A DNA stretch of 64,000 bases from Echinococcus granulosus (Eukaryota; Platyhelminthes; Cestoda; Cyclophyllidea; Taeniidae), in contig NW_020170386.1 of NCBI RefSeq assembly GCF_000524195.1, positions 1,388,105 to 1,452,104 on the forward strand. The letters are read 5' to 3'. Numbering within the stretch: the stretch's first letter is position 1; every line of letters starts with the position of its first letter. Below, in pieces: positions 25,973-40,651 of this stretch. The notes under the pieces are model-generated. The model ran no database searches and was not told where the DNA came from. It saw nothing but the letters and a program-made list of their open reading frames with translations. The position numbers and the translations under genes were made by a program.

Positions 25973-28900
25973 TCACTGTAAATCTGCACAGCCACCACCA
26001 GCTACCACTCCGTCTATTGAGTGACATCTTGTGGCATTTAATTTTCTCTTTCTTACTTCCCTTTCCCTCATCCTCTATCTCACCCACTCTCACCCATTCA
26101 ACTCCTTTTCCACACTCCTGTGTGTCTGTGTTTGCAATTGTGGAAAAGTGAGTTTTCCTGTTTTTCAACCATTACAAAACGATCAGAGATGAACATATCA
26201 GGGCTGTCACTCTATCATGATTACAAGTACTTTTCACATTTTGACTTCCCATTGCACCGACACCACTGCACACCATGCATATAAGCACTCTCCCCCCACC
26301 CCACTTTGAATTTAGGTAATTATATCAGCAAAACCGACACGACGGCGTCCCTCCATGAGGTCAAGGGATCGTATAGACTAATGGTTAAGCTCCAAGATCC
26401 AGACTAGCCCTCTTTCTATTTCAAAATATGAGTAATTCGTGGGAATGTCTGAGGTTTAGTACTAAATTTTTTACTACATCCGCCCAGTTACTACTAAATT
26501 TCGAAGTGGCATAAGTTATTTCGGGAACTACTGCAGGTATACGTAGACCTAATTTTAGTAGAGATATGAGCCAACAGTTTAATTGCTAATTAGACTGGTA
26601 GGCTAGTTATCCGCTACAAAGTTATTCCTAAATGATAACTAAAAGAAGTAATGAGAAAATTTACCGATTACTCACAAGCATTTTTAAGGCTCACACAAGG
26701 TAAATGTTTGAAATTCGAGTGCGCGTAGACCTGCTATGAATGTGGGTGGAAAGGCTAGGTCCTAGTTCAGTCAGGTACTTATTTGATGGAGGATCATCTC
26801 TGGTGGGCATAAAAAGATGCCCCCTTTAGTACTGAGCAAAATCAGCCGATGAGTGATTGGTGCTAGGGAGAAACTTCAGCACTGAAATGCCATTCAATCA
26901 CATTTTACTTTCGTGCAAATCTCATGCCTCTTGTACTGACACACCGGATATTTCCGTAGGACTACCAAGAACTTTAAGAGCACAGATTTGGGATACATAA
27001 ATAATACATACCTGACAAGTAAATGGAAATTATTCACGGATTTTGCGCAATGAGATAATAATTGGTATTTCCCATCAAACGACATTCGCTTGAATGTTTT
27101 ATGAAGTGGGGTTAGTGAGGCATAATGCAAACCTGGAAATAAATTTAGTCTGCAAAATCCACTAGCCATGTGTAACTGGATTTGCAAAAAAATAAGGCCA
27201 ATTTGAGCATGCAGAAAAAAACTGCTTTTTCCGAGATATTTTGCCATTGCCAGAAGCTGTGGTGGCGGGGAGGGGGAAGTGGCCAAGTCAGTCATAGTGA
27301 CTACAATGGAGGGGAATTAGTTAGGTATGAATGCTATGCTTTGACCCTAGTAGGGTAGCAGAAAGCACGGGTGGAGGCAATGACTCATACTGGTACGGTT
27401 GGTCCGTATTAATTACACTTGCCACACCTAGGCTCGCCTGAAATGATAAAGCGGGCGTTGGTGGCATGCCACGGTGATGGCAGCAAAACCGTGTTCCGAC
27501 GTGCAGACATGCGCACTGCCCCTGCACTAGCATCATCACCATCATTGCCACATTTATAGACCGAACATCAGCAACGCCTCACTAACTTCTTCACCTCAAA
27601 CAGGGCGAAAGCGCACAAATACCCGATACTCCATACGCATATCGGAAGGGCTAGAAACTCAAATAATGGCATCTACAAAGCAGAAGAAATAAGTGTTTAC
27701 TTTACCTGAAGTTTTGACTGAAAAACGTACGTTAAATAGCCATTAACCAGAAGCGTAAATATTTATTAAATTCCTTAGAATGTTCAAGTTGTGCTTCCCT
27801 ACGCAGTTCCAGCAGATTTCGATAGCCACTTCAGTGTCATGGTAATTCGCCCACATTTTTTATGAACAGCTAATTGGCTTTCAGGGGGGAATTGGAACGC
27901 TATGGCACTTCATCCAATGGGGCAGCAGAATTGTAGAAATTTAGAGGCTCTTGCTCATAGACCGCAGACCTAGCTCCTGACATCAAAATAAGAAAGTGGT
28001 TAAACAAAAAAGTGTGATGTGATAGGCGAACATGGAAGCTTAATGCCTAGCTTAAACTACGATGAAAACAGTAGATTAATTAAGAACTGGAACAGATGGA
28101 GAAAAAAGTTTTGTAAAATCAAGCAGCGGTTGCCTATGAGGTTCTAAAGTTACACAGCACAAAATGATAGTGTTAACAGAGGCTTAAGCTGGGTCCTATT
28201 GAGTAGCACCTTCATGATCTTTTCTAGAGACCGCACCATAAAGGGCCTCAGTAGTCTTAGTCACAATTGTGAACCCATTGCTATTCGTTCCGATTTTACG
28301 GCACCATTGCGAAACTTTGTTAATAGAGAAGTGTTAACATGGCCTTATAAGTAAAGTGAGCGAAAATGTAAGGGGAGAGGGTGTAAGTACAAGCTTCTTC
28401 ACAAAATGCGTATCTCACGATAGAAACTTTAGTAAATAGAATAGACCTTCGGCTGCTTAATAAGCAACTCAACAAATTTACACTTTGAGGGCTAATGATA
28501 ATTTATTGTTGTGCCTTGGCTAAAAATACGCCTACCATCTGAAGCCCAATGGACGTTTGGATTACTTTGAGTTATTCGCTTCACGAAGCGAGATTCGCTC
28601 TAAAATCCCGTTTCCCCCGTGTATACTTAGGAGCAACTAAAGTTGAATACTTACATAGGTGGAAGAGGCGTCAAATGATTGCAAATTTACGATTTTATTG
28701 CCAGGAACACCACATTGTTAATAATCCCACAAATACCACTGTATGATTGGACAGCGGAAGTGAAAAGGTGGCAATGCGTCGGACAGAGCAAAATGAGTAA
28801 AGCCATTCGATATGCTCCTCTCAAAGTTACTATTGGCAGTTTCTTGTTTGGTATTCACGAGGAGTGTGGCCGTATATCGTCCTTAGTTAAAAAGCAGCAG

Positions 28901-31900
28901 TCTTCTAAGGAAGCATCAGGCTAATTATAAACAAAAGAACAAGCATACAGAAGCAACCATACCTTCACCTCTCGTCCTCATCAGGAGATTTTCTACAGAA
29001 CCTCGGTTTCTACATATGCTAAATTTGTGTAGGTTAGCCTTATGCAGTTAGTGCTCCCTTGGGATGACAACTAGTCGCTTCAGCGTTGATGCTTGCATGC
29101 ATGCTAAAAGTATATAACGGCCTTGATCACTATAGATTTTTATCAAAAAAGAGTTTTGTCGGTTCTCCAAGTAGATCCTGTCATTATTTCGCCTAAATGA
29201 TAAGCCTTCTTGCACTGAAGGCTGGTTTCAGAGGCAATTTAGTTCTATGTGAAATACAATATCATAAAAGTTCCACTGACGAAAAGTTTTTATTTACCTT
29301 AAAATGTGGACGTTTATTCAAAGCCGAATTTGCCAAGTGAATAAAAACAAATCTTGGAAAAAGAGAGGAAGGAAGAGGAAAGCAAAGTTGGCAATTTTAA
29401 AGCTCAATAATGCCTGCAAAATTATACGCCAGCGCAATATCTTCATTGTACTTAATAAAAGGTGGTCCAGGTACAGGTTGTTTTGAAGGATCACTGAGCG
29501 TCTGCTTTACGTTATCTATACAATTGGAATGCATTTAACAAGACCTTGGTTGTGGGCAGATGAGAAGTGGAAGTTATATCAAAAGTCGTGCCTTTTTGGT
29601 TTTGATTTGCCATTAGTAAGTGCCTATTTTCATCTCAACTTACAATGTTTGCAACAATTGTTTAAAAACAACGAATTATGCTTATTGATGCCATATTTTG
29701 TCGAACAGCATCGAACCACAGAAGAGTTAGCTTACCCCTGGACATGCAACTGTAGGCTTGTACTGATCACATATTTAGGCCGCGCTTCAACGCCTAATTA
29801 GTGGCTTGTAGCACGCGTATGTACGACTCATTACAATTAGAAATGAGATTAGATGTCACTTTTTGCAGATGTTAGCTAATAACACCGGGCATTCGACTCC
29901 AGTGCTTCTTTTTTAACTTCGTCTTCTTATCTGCACATTGCCTACAGGCAACTTGCTCAAGTACCTGATTACACCAAGGAATCGAGTCGTTAGTGCAAGA
30001 ACTGGTATAATCAACTAGGCGAACTGATCGCGGCATTTCCTTATTTTTTATCTGCAAGCACTTATGCATGGCTAAACTCCACGATGAAGCATTGTCCTCT
30101 AATGCAAGTTAATGGTAAACGTCTCAAGTGCAGTTAACTTTTGCATAAAATAGACAACAAATCTGCTGCATACATTAATTAACTACGGTGTAAAAGTGAA
30201 ATTGCAAAAATGAGCAGTCAAATCACTTTCGATCACACCACTAATAATTACTTTCAAATTCATTTTACTATGGCAAAATTGGTAGCAATACAAATACCTC
30301 ACAACCTCTTCCGTGAACTTTGCGTCTTTTATTATTAATTATTAAACAATTATTTGCGTTTAGCAGCAGGAAAAATTTAATCGCTTTTAATTCTGAAATG
30401 GATTTGTCATTCAAAGTACAGTTGCAGATTCATAGGTGGAAGATGCCATTTAGGTTGGCAAAACTTTAGAATCCAAAGGATTTCGAGACTTCATCATGAT
30501 CACACAAACATCCTTTGAAAGTACATTGGAAAACGGTCTCTCATCACTTTCTACCACAAACCATGATGGAATCAAATAGGCCAAAAGCATCATCACCATT
30601 TTGAGAACAAGATATGAAGCATCTTTTATTGATATTTCTTTCAGCCAAAGAAATAAGTATGAGTCGCCGATGATAAAAGTCGAATAGTTAACAGACCATT
30701 TAGAATGAGAATAGTTCTTGATGCTATTTTAACACTTTTATGAACCAGGTGTGTTGATTTAACTCCAAATTTCACTTTTTTGTCCCTCGCTTGTGTTTTC
30801 ATCATTAATCTTAATCGGGAAAAATTTGATGTTTCGCCACCTTAACTACCAATATGTTCGTGTGGAACAATTTTATCCCAAACCCAATGTTTGTGAGCTG
30901 ACACATCAAATGAAGTCATGTGTTTGGATTTGCAGCAAAACGTGCTACAGTTAATCACATGACCCATGCCATAAATGATTAGATTCACGAAACACTTCTA
31001 CTTAGTCTTAAAATATGCGTGCCAGTAGCAAAGTGAGCTGCGAATTGCATAAAATAATGCCGCACAACTCTTCAAAATTATTTTAGCGCGTCTTCCACGC
31101 GTATTCACATATTTATGATGAATTCGGAAATAATAACGCGAATTGATAGGAGTTCAGATCCTTTCTCATTCTTTTGTACATTACAAACTGTATTTGGTAG
31201 TGATCTCAAGTCAATTGCTTTGGCTTTTTACGTTAAATCGAATTGCCAATTTAGAGGAGGAAAAAAATCTGAATTGTTTTGGTACCACAGCTTTATTGTA
31301 ATGCCCAAAAGTGGGATGTTTTACATGAAGCGGATGCCAATCTTGAGGGAGTGGTAACAAATTAGCAGGGCGGAATTAACGTGTCTAAAACAATGCTCCA
31401 TGGAGGAAGTGCAGATAGATAGAAAAGCGGTTAAACACACCAGCCAGATATGAATGTATGAAATATCCCAAGGCTCACAGTTCTGTGAATTTGACCTTTT
31501 GAAAAGCAGGTATCATTGCTTATCCCATGAATTAAGAAAATTCCGGTAGTTAGGATATTCGGGCGTTACCTGCTTTTATCGCTGATGGTGGTGGGGTGCC
31601 ACAACTAGAACCCAGGTTCTTCTCGCCACGGTAACCCTATTACCTTTAAAAGGAACTCCAAGGTACACCCCAAAAATGGGACCAATTTAGGCCACACCGG
31701 CAGATGACTACACTTCTCCCATCATATTTGATTTCGCCTAGCATAGGGTTGCCCATTATTAAGTAAAATAGTGAATTATTATAGTTCACTAGCAAATTTG
31801 TAGACCAAATTTCTTCTTGGTTAAATTAGGTTATCTTTTCAGGCATTAAAGAGGTCTTATTACTTGTATTGGTATGGTCATATATTGAAGCAAATCCACA

Positions 31901-34900
31901 CATTCCACCAGGACTTAGCTACCTGCTTTCTTACAAAAATCAAGTGCATCACTTTTAAATTATCTTGTAACATCAGTCTTGAGCGTTTTGGCAGAGACTG
32001 CACACCGACTTGCGGAATTTTTAGCTCTTCGCGTGGGAATTTTAAAGACATCGATTCACGCAGTGGAAACTTCTGCAAGAAAAGTACTGACGCGAAGTCG
32101 CACGGGGTAAAATATTTTTTACCCAATAAGAGCCACACATACGTAAACCTCAAACCTGTTCTTGCAAAATTTTTTAAAGGTTTGTCGCATCAAGTGATGA
32201 TGTGCTCAAGGGAAATGCGATTGAACTGTCACTTCCCAAGTGAAATCCACTTCCCACTGGCGATTTCATCATGCGTCCCATTTCAAGTATTCTTGAGATG
32301 ATTTAAAGCTTACTTCCTACGTCATTTTTCCAAAACGGAAAACGGCGAATTTGAAAGACTGTTTGCAAGTCGTGAAAGGTGCAGAAGTGATTGTAGTGCT
32401 CATTCTACACCAGAATAGGACTTCCAAGAATAATTGATTAAATGATGATGAGGAACACCTGATGCAGAGAGTCCATTAACAATCTTTATGATGGTGGCGG
32501 TTTTAATTTGCATGGCTTCCCTAGGATAGTGCTAACAGATCTCCCAAATCGCCTTATTTCATATTAATTTAAGAAACTTCGTTCCCATTATGACCACGCG
32601 TTTGTCTAAGTACGGCGATAATATCGTAATTATTGTGCAGCCAACAGCAAAAAAAATTTCCTTTTTCCTAAAAGAGTAAGAAGTTATGGAGAATTTAAAT
32701 GTCATTTGCAGTATCGACACACTGACATAAATTAAGACAAAATGTTATTTATGTTTAATGTTTGTAAACTAGGTAGCTATATTCATTCATTCATTTAAGT
32801 GTACTCACTATTTGAGAACCTGGAACTTAACTGGAATTTCGCATAAAATTAAGAATGACTTTACTTCAGGGGCATTATTGCGAACCCACCATAATTCTTC
32901 TTGTTTTTTGCAAAGTATGAAAAAGAAGTTGCGAACAAGCGTAGTAGCGCCCATCGTGTTCACCGATTGTGCTTTTACTGAACCGCTGCGTGATTCTGTG
33001 GGGGCTTTGAAGACTTCTACAGGGAAATTCCCTGGTTCAATAAAGTGACACATCACCGCTTGAGCAGGTAAGCGACGATCCACATACGAGACAACCGTAC
33101 TGCAGATTGTGCAAATGTTCTTGTTTCTATAGTATGTTATATGCCACCGAAAATGCCATTGAGACATATTTGGCCGGTCAAACGCATTGGCTTCAATATG
33201 AATTTTTAGCTCAGTTGGGCAGTTGTTACCATGATGATGTAACTTGTAACGTTTGCCTTTTTCCTGACATTAGTCCTCCAGTACTCGTGCCGACAAGGGA
33301 TTCCTGCATTACAGGGTGATGTTTAGAAACTGCAACAAGTAAAAAATGTTCCATATATTTTGATTATCTGAGTCCTTGACCTACTCAATTGACTGTTCAA
33401 CAATAATATTTCAATTGCATGATTTCCTCTCCGACATAATTTAAAGGAGTTGTCACAGCTGGTGATAATTAGCGCATGGAGGGTTCTATAATACAGCACA
33501 AGAAACCCTGAAAAACGTAATACAGTTTGTTTTCTACTCACAAATCTCAGTATAGTCCATCAATTTAGGCCATAAGATTTCTCAATCCTGTGCCCTTTAC
33601 ATTGCCCAGTGTATAGTTTTTGCCAGGAAATTAGGAATTTGGGATAAATCCTACATTTCAACTAGTGCAAGGTATGGAGGAAATAATTCTCTCCCTTCCT
33701 TTATTAGTATGCGAGACTCATTGTTTACGTGATGCTCATTAGCTGAAATTCTGGCAGTAGGTTAATGAATTTTTTATTGTTAGGCGTGACAACAAAATAC
33801 CAAGCCAACTGTTCTTGCATCGGCCCTTATTTAAACCTACTTCGATGCATTTAAGTGGATTTACTGCAGCCATATCAGGCGAGAACCGCCATCCATTACA
33901 AATCGAGCACGTGTAACCCTGGAGGAAAGTTTGGAGACAAGTATCTCTGGGCTCAGCTGACCGCAACAGGAGAAGACATGCAAAATATGCGTGGCTGAAA
34001 GTGGATTACTATGACTACCGAGACCTTTTCAATCCAAAGGGCTAACTTGCGGTATTCATTGCTCCAATGAAGTGGTAGACTCACAACAATGACCAGCTTT
34101 CGTTAAGTATTTATGGTTGGCAGTTTTGGATTCAGTGATAGAATATTTGTTGTATTTCCAAGAAGTATTTTTTGAACAATCTTCGTCACCTATCACTATT
34201 CCTTTAAAACTTTACTGTTTGGTTTGAATAAAAAGTAGTGAAAATACCAACAGACAACTTGGGTACTGAGCAGTTCACAGAATTGACACCCAGAATGATC
34301 CGGCAACCTGCAGTTATTGGTATATAATGCGACAAGCAGAACCATTGCCTCAGAATAATTTATGATTTATTTTATACCACAGTCAAATGGGACTTCATAG
34401 GTGGAGATTTAAAAACATGGAAAATTGATCCTACACATATTGTTTATCCTTTTCAAACGCATGTCATGCCAGAAATTGTGCAATGTATTCTCGACAACCT
34501 GCCTTTTTATGTCCATTGTGTTTGTTCGTTAAACCACATCTAGCAGACTATAAATTGGTCAAAGGGAGTCGTAATGTAGAATAGCTTATATTCTAAATTT
34601 TCGCAAAATAGGCTAACTTCGTGATATTATGCATGACCGGAAATTGTTGCTAATAAATGTCAATGACGCTAAAGAGAAGGACAGCTATTGTAGACTATTT
34701 GTAAACAAGAAGAGTTAAAGACTAACTAAGCTCCTTTTATGCCGCAGCAATTCATAGTTAACTGATGCAGTATCACCCAAGCCGATGAATTTTAAGACAA
34801 AAAGCCAATGAACAGAGGTAGTGTTTACGCGGTGTATCGAAGATTGAACTGAGTAGGGACTCCATTTGGTACGACTTAGTATTGAAATAAATCAAAGAGC

Positions 34901-35399
34901 TGGCCAAGTAAATTCACTTGGACTAAAATCCTGGATAGCAGACATAAAGAATCCAATTGGACTCTCCCTTCTTAGGCGCTGTAGCATTTTGGCTATGTTT
35001 GTATCTCTCTAGCCTTCGTATACACCAAAAATTTTGGCATAATACGATTTAGAGAGGCTTGCGGGATAAATGAGCAACCAAAAGATGGTACTACACACTA
35101 AAAGAATCTAGTAGCAGCCAGAACTATAACTACTTGCACAGTCTAAATTCAAAAGTTGTTATGATTTACTTACTCGGGAGCAGTTGAATCTAATCATAGG
35201 TAGTTGTATTAATTTGGAAAAAAAAGAAGACGCGCGCCCTAGCTAAACTATCAAAAAGACAAAAGTAAATTTTGCAAAAAATTTTAAAAATGCGCAGTGG
35301 TTGTACAAATGTTAAAGAGCTCATATTGGTGTTAATTGTTTAAATGATTAAGCTTAAGCCGCTCCACCTAAACGATCGGGATTTTACAATTTGATTGTT
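25973..35399. other. Gene-free stretch between the receptor gene and ATG9
   Basis: No coding region could be supported across 9.4 kb. The longest open frames (31864-32301 plus, 145 codons; 32808-33167 minus, 119 codons) have no recognisable domains, no convincing splice context and no biased composition. A few of this length are expected by chance in sequence this AT-rich. No canonical AATAAA signal is evident just after the receptor stop. A tRNA-like A-box text (TAGCTCAGTTGG near 33207) has no partnering B box. Confidence 0.55.
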
Positions 35400-38300
35400 A
35401 TGCGTTATATAGATCGAGCGCAGTATGAAATCCTACAAGATGAGGAAGTACCGTACAATGCGGAAGATCTTGAACGCCTCCCACTGGTACCTCTTCAGCT
35501 AGATTCGACACACAATTTGGATTTGTTTTTTTCCCAGATTTATGAGTACCACCAACTCGGTGGGTTTACTGTAAGTCACCGATGATATCCTTCATTCATT
35601 TACTCGATTTTATATTGTGTTTTGGGGGACAGTCTGTGTAGTCGGACTATGTTTTCGTCGCGAATTTCGTTTCCAAATCCTGGAATTTTAGCCGCTCTCA
35701 TCCTCCCTTCCACACATAATTCTGCCTGACTATGCTTTTGGTATCATGCCCGATTATGAATTCTAAAACCACTCGTACAATAAAAGTGTTTATTTGTTGC
35801 CCATTACATATTGAGAAATTTGGACGATTTAATTTGGGACTTCATAGACTTTCGTTTTTACTTGGAAACTAGGATTACTCACGTAACCAATCCAGTATTT
35901 GCGTATGATCTACCATTTACAACTGTACAGGTCTCACTCGAATGTGTGGTTCCTCTGGACTTAACACCAGTAGCTTAAAGACTATTTCGAACGCTGAACT
36001 TATTGTAAATGAAGATTTTATATTGCTTTAGAATATATTAAAATATCCATATACAAGTCCCGTGTGGGCACGAGGTTCCTCTGGGAGAGGAAGGCCTGAA
36101 GTATCTGTCACTATTCGAGCAATTTATTGCCCTTGGTATTTATTGTTACTTTTCGTTTTAGGTGATAACGGCCAACTACGTGCTTTCCGCGTTGAAGTTC
36201 GTGTTCCTCTTTTTCTGTTGTATGGAGCTGGTGGTGTGTATGAAATGGAGCAAGGTACTGGACCCCAAGACGACCATCAACACGTGGGATGACATTGCGG
36301 TTTCACCGGCGGTATGCTGGGCCTCGTTGCCACCGTTCGCTGCGCTCTGCCTCTTCGTCGCCATCCTTGTTTTCGTCTATCATCTAGTAAGTTCTTCTCC
36401 CCTCCTCTGCCTATTTGTATTTATTACAATTCGTAGAGTTTTCTTTTACTTCTGGGCTCCTCCGTTCTGCTGAGTCGTATGCTAATGTCACTTTGGCCAG
36501 TATTTACTGCTTCATAACACCCGTTAATATTGGTTTTTCAAAAAATGTATATGAGGGTGTTTTCACTCCTATTTGGATGAATTACACCTGGAGAGCAGCG
36601 TCTAAGGCGAATTTCCTGGATCGGACGTAGATGCGTTGCATTTTTTTAAGTTGGCAATATTAAAAACGTTGCGGTGTTGTTATGTGAACTCACACAAAAG
36701 TGTATGAGACAAGGTATTTAATCTATAGTCGAGAGGACCGTCCTCAAGTCACTCTTAATGTGTGTCCCCACCTTATTAGCCACGTAGAAAATGATTCACT
36801 TAATTCAAAAACGAATCGACTACCTAATGGAATAATTTAAGCATTGTCTTTGGTTAAAGACAATAGGGGCGTTGAGATTAAACTTCCCTTATTCATGTTG
36901 GTAACTGTAAAAAAGTACTTATTTTGCTGCTTACTTCGATGTCGGAAGGGGTAGCCCATTCGTTTGGTAGAAGCTTAATTCTTTAGTTGCGCTGCACAGT
37001 ATCCCATTCGACCTCACTTCATTCCCTAAAACTTTTGGACGTACGACGCCATCACGTGATCCTCCAGACCTGTTGTTACTTACTTTTTTCTTACATTAAG
37101 CACATTTTTGGAGAAGTAGCATTGTCGACTCATGAAACTTTATGTATTTCACACCAACTTGAAAGTCCGATATCTTGTCAGTTATTGAGTGAAGAAAATT
37201 CATTAAACTACCTATTCCCAATGATAGGTGAGTCATAAAATGTCCTCCAAGACACTATAAGAGCATGGTGTAAATAATGAGCCAAACTGAAGAATGTGAT
37301 TATTTTTTATTTTACAGAAAATGGCACTAATTGCAAAATTCTTGAATGCCTCCGTATATCCGATGGATCTTAACCGTTTCCGTCACACCTTATGTATACG
37401 CCATGTTTTTTATTCATAATCTCTCTAAGTCGAATTTATTCGCACTAGCATGTCCATGCCCAGATGAGGTGACTATAGGTGGTTGTGTAATTTCTAGATT
37501 CGCTCGGTTATAGCGCTGGCTCAGATGTGGGGTGTTCGTCGCTTCTGCACTATAGCTCTCGATATGCCTACAAGCGACTCCGAGCTGAACGACTTGACCT
37601 GGAGCGAGGTCCTGCGGCGTCTTCTCTCCGTACAGGCGCAAATGCCCATTTGGCGCACCAAGGTATTGGACGAACTCGATGTTTACAATCGCATTCTCCG
37701 TCAGACGAACTACCTCATTGGTATGGTTAACCGGGAGGTCATCCCCTTTCGGTTTCACCTACCTATGGTCTCTAACCCCTATATCTACCTACCGCACTAC
37801 TATCTCCTTAATCTCAAATTCCTTCTCTTTTTGGGACCCAAGTCTCCCTTCGCGTCTTACTCGCAGCTGCGTCCCGAGTACAAGTTCCTCACAAGGCGAC
37901 TCGAACTTGCTGCTGAAATGGCCAAACACTCCCGCATCATTGGCCTCATTGGCCTTATTCTAAGCCCTCTTGTCTTCCTTATACAGATTCTCCTATTTCT
38001 CTTCTCTAACGCTCAACGATTGCGTTATCAACCGGCACAACTTTTCTATCGAAGCTGGTCCAATTATGCTCGTTTGTATCTGCGTCACTTTAATGAGCTC
38101 CCACATGAATTTGACATGCGCTTGAACCAAGCCTACAAACCAGCAACAGAGTACTTGGATTGTTTCCAATCTCGCCTCTTGAGCGTTACGGCATCACACT
38201 TGGCCTTCACTTTTGGTGGCCTTTCAATTCTCCTTTTCGTGATCAGTCTTTTTAGGGAGGGTTTAATCCACCTCACTGGTTATTTGGCCGCGATGGCGGT

Positions 38301-39837
38301 TGGTGGTCTGATCGCTAACGTATGCGCCAACTTCACCCCCACAGAGGATGCTATCCGCTTTCCCCGAGCCTCGCTTCTCGCCACCTTAGCGAAGATCCAC
38401 TACATGCCCGATAGTTGGAAGGATAACCCCCACGCGCACAACGTACGCTCCGAGTTTTCGCAACTCTTTCAATTCCGCGCGGTTGGTGCAGTTGAAGAAA
38501 TTCTGTCTCCCATCCTCGTACCCCTAATCATGCTCTTCTATATGCCCCATCGAGGTCTGGACATCGTGGACTTTCTGAGAAATTTCACCACAGAATTGGA
38601 TGGGGTTGGTGATGTTTGCAGTTTCGCACAACTGGATATACCACGCCATGGTGATCCTGAGTGGTGCCCCATTGTTGGCACAGCCCCTTCATCGCCTTCT
38701 TTGGGTGATGGGGGCTCCGACGACAGCATTGGTGTTCGAAATCTTCCTGCAGTTGGTGGGAAAACTGAACTAAGTCTGATGCATTTCCACCACACCAATC
38801 CTACCTGGTGCCTTCCTCCTAATAGCAAGGCTTTCCTCAGTGCCGTCAGGAAACAGGCCTTTAACGATCTGCAGCGACACCAACGAGTGCAAGCTGATTT
38901 TATCTGGGGTATGAATGCGTCCACTTCTCCTCTTTTTGCATCACTCTACGCTGAGCAAGATATCAAAACCACTACAGCAATGTCTGCGCAGCAAAAGTCT
39001 GATCAAGTCTACTCATCCGACTTTTCGATTCATGCTAAAAATGTATCCCATATGCCGACTGCCATGGAACAGCCATCCTTCGGCGTGGCAGGCGCACTGA
39101 TCGAGTCGGTGAGTAAGGGGAATACACGGACACCAAATACTGAAATTGGGACACCAGCTGAAGTTTCGTCCCCGACCTTGCCGCGTCAGACGGAAAGACA
39201 GGGTGCTTCTAGGTCTGCATCATTGCTGGTCGCCCCTATCTCAATACCGTTTCATGGAATGGCCACCTCGGGCCTCTACTACAATCAGCAGGCCCTCTAT
39301 CAACCCTACATGTCACAAATGGAAGAAAAAACCATGAACATAAGCCTTATGAGTCCCAGCGTCGGTGGTAGTATGTCTTACGGAGAATTCACTACAGACA
39401 TGGACATCAGTTCGCTGTACATTCATGATCTTCACCAAAGACGGCGAAACGCACACCGACTGTCTCAAACATCTTCTACCTTGCTCCCATGTGTAGCCTC
39501 CAACCTGCGCCAACGCTCCTTCACGAGTGATGGTTTGCAGGAGGAGCTGCGCTACCAACAACCGGCTCATCGTTACCTGGGTGCTGCTGGGCGGGGCCGC
39601 GGACTGGTGCACGGAGTCTCCGTGCCTGCAAGTCTGCGCTCGGCCCGCCAGTTCGAGGGCGTGGTAGAGGAAGAGGTGGACGCCGACGTCGAAGAGGAGA
39701 ACACTCTCACTACGTCGACCTCACAGCAGCAGCAAACAACTTCGGTTTCCTCCTCCACCGTTATCGCCGCCGTTTCACCCCACATTCTCGGTGATGATGT
39801 GCAAAAGTGGCCCGACCTTCCACCACCCACCTGCTAG
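35400..39837 (+). CDS. ATG9: Autophagy-related protein 9, lipid scramblase
   Basis: Three coding exons: 35400-35570, 36162-36386 and 37498-39837, all phase 0, giving 911 residues. ATG9 is the multispanning scramblase of the autophagosome precursor membrane that works with ATG2. The conserved core is clear: NLDLFF near the N terminus, ELDVYNRILR, YLRHFNELPHEF, AYKPATEYLDCF, IHYMPDSW, EFSQLFQF, LSPILVPLIM, GDVCSFAQLD and GKTELSLMHF. Membrane segments fall at about 64-84, 112-132, 279-301, 364-384 and 391-413. The N terminus has a YEIL motif (residues 9-12) at the place of the tyrosine sorting motif of the human protein. The tail is long, Ser- and Gln-rich, with a conserved DISSLYIHDLH segment. 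The exon 2-3 junction (VYHL to IRSVIALAQ) aligns without gaps to human ATG9A. The gene is convergent with the next minus-strand gene. Confidence 0.93.
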
Positions 39838-40651
39838 TCACTTGTATCTCGTGATTACCCATACTTTTCCTTCCATCCCTGGCAGCTCGTGGGGGATGTT
39901 TTATGTACTTTGGATGTTCTTTTCATGAACATACGCATGCGCTGCATCGCTTAGCACACGCTGTGTACTCCATCTGAACGATTGTCACTGTGACTAAGTT
40001 TTTAGCTGCTGATTATCCAAGACGCATCTTAACCGCACTTGTCACTCTTGTTATCACTTTTTTCCATTCATACGATTACAAAGTGCGACCTAGCCCTTCT
40101 TATTTTGCATTACTTGGCGATTTGCAGCATATGTTTATTCGCTTGCTCTTTTGTCGGGATTTTTTTATATTGCACATTATATTCACAAAAAGATCGATGA
40201 CTACAAGGTTTTCCCTCTAAAGCCTTGTGGTGCGATCTCAACAACCATTGCGAAGATCATTTTGTAGAAAGAGCAAACCTTTCTTGAAAAACCCGGCCTT
40301 CTATGATATTTGTTACAGGCAATTACCCATTTTAGTATCTCTGGCAACCCGATACGATGCACGTAGTCCCTATGACATAGTAGTCAAGGCTGTTCAGCAG
40401 TATTTGCTTTAATCCAAGTGCTCAGTCTGTTTTATTGCGGCTCAAAGGGTTTTCCATTACAGCTTAAGATTAGCAAAATATTTCTCTCTATACTACTGAT
40501 TTGAATACGTTACAAACTAGCTTAAAAAGCCATCTAAATGGGGATGAAGGAAGTTTTTTAGTGCTTTTGTAAGGACAAAATAACACCTTAAAAAAGTGTT
40601 GAGATAGCAAAAAAGAAATAGAAGGTGAAAGCAGCTAGAATGTGACCTAGT
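39838..40651. other. Convergent intergenic region between ATG9 and the 832-residue gene
   Basis: About 800 bp separate two stop codons facing each other. This region must hold both 3'UTRs and polyadenylation sites. No clear AATAAA was seen on either strand near the expected ends, so variant signals are probably used. Short open frames here are not protein-like. Confidence 0.5.

Noticed and set aside
31864..32301. 145-codon plus-strand open frame
   Set aside because: No domain, no compositional bias, and an opposing 91-codon frame on the other strand; length is within chance expectation for this window.
32808..33167. 119-codon minus-strand open frame
   Set aside because: Looks somewhat protein-like but has no family match, no flanking splice sites and overlapping open frames.
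33205..33265. tRNA-like A box (TAGCTCAGTTGG)
   Set aside because: No B box (GGTTCGAxTCC type) follows at the right distance, and no cloverleaf pairing could be drawn.
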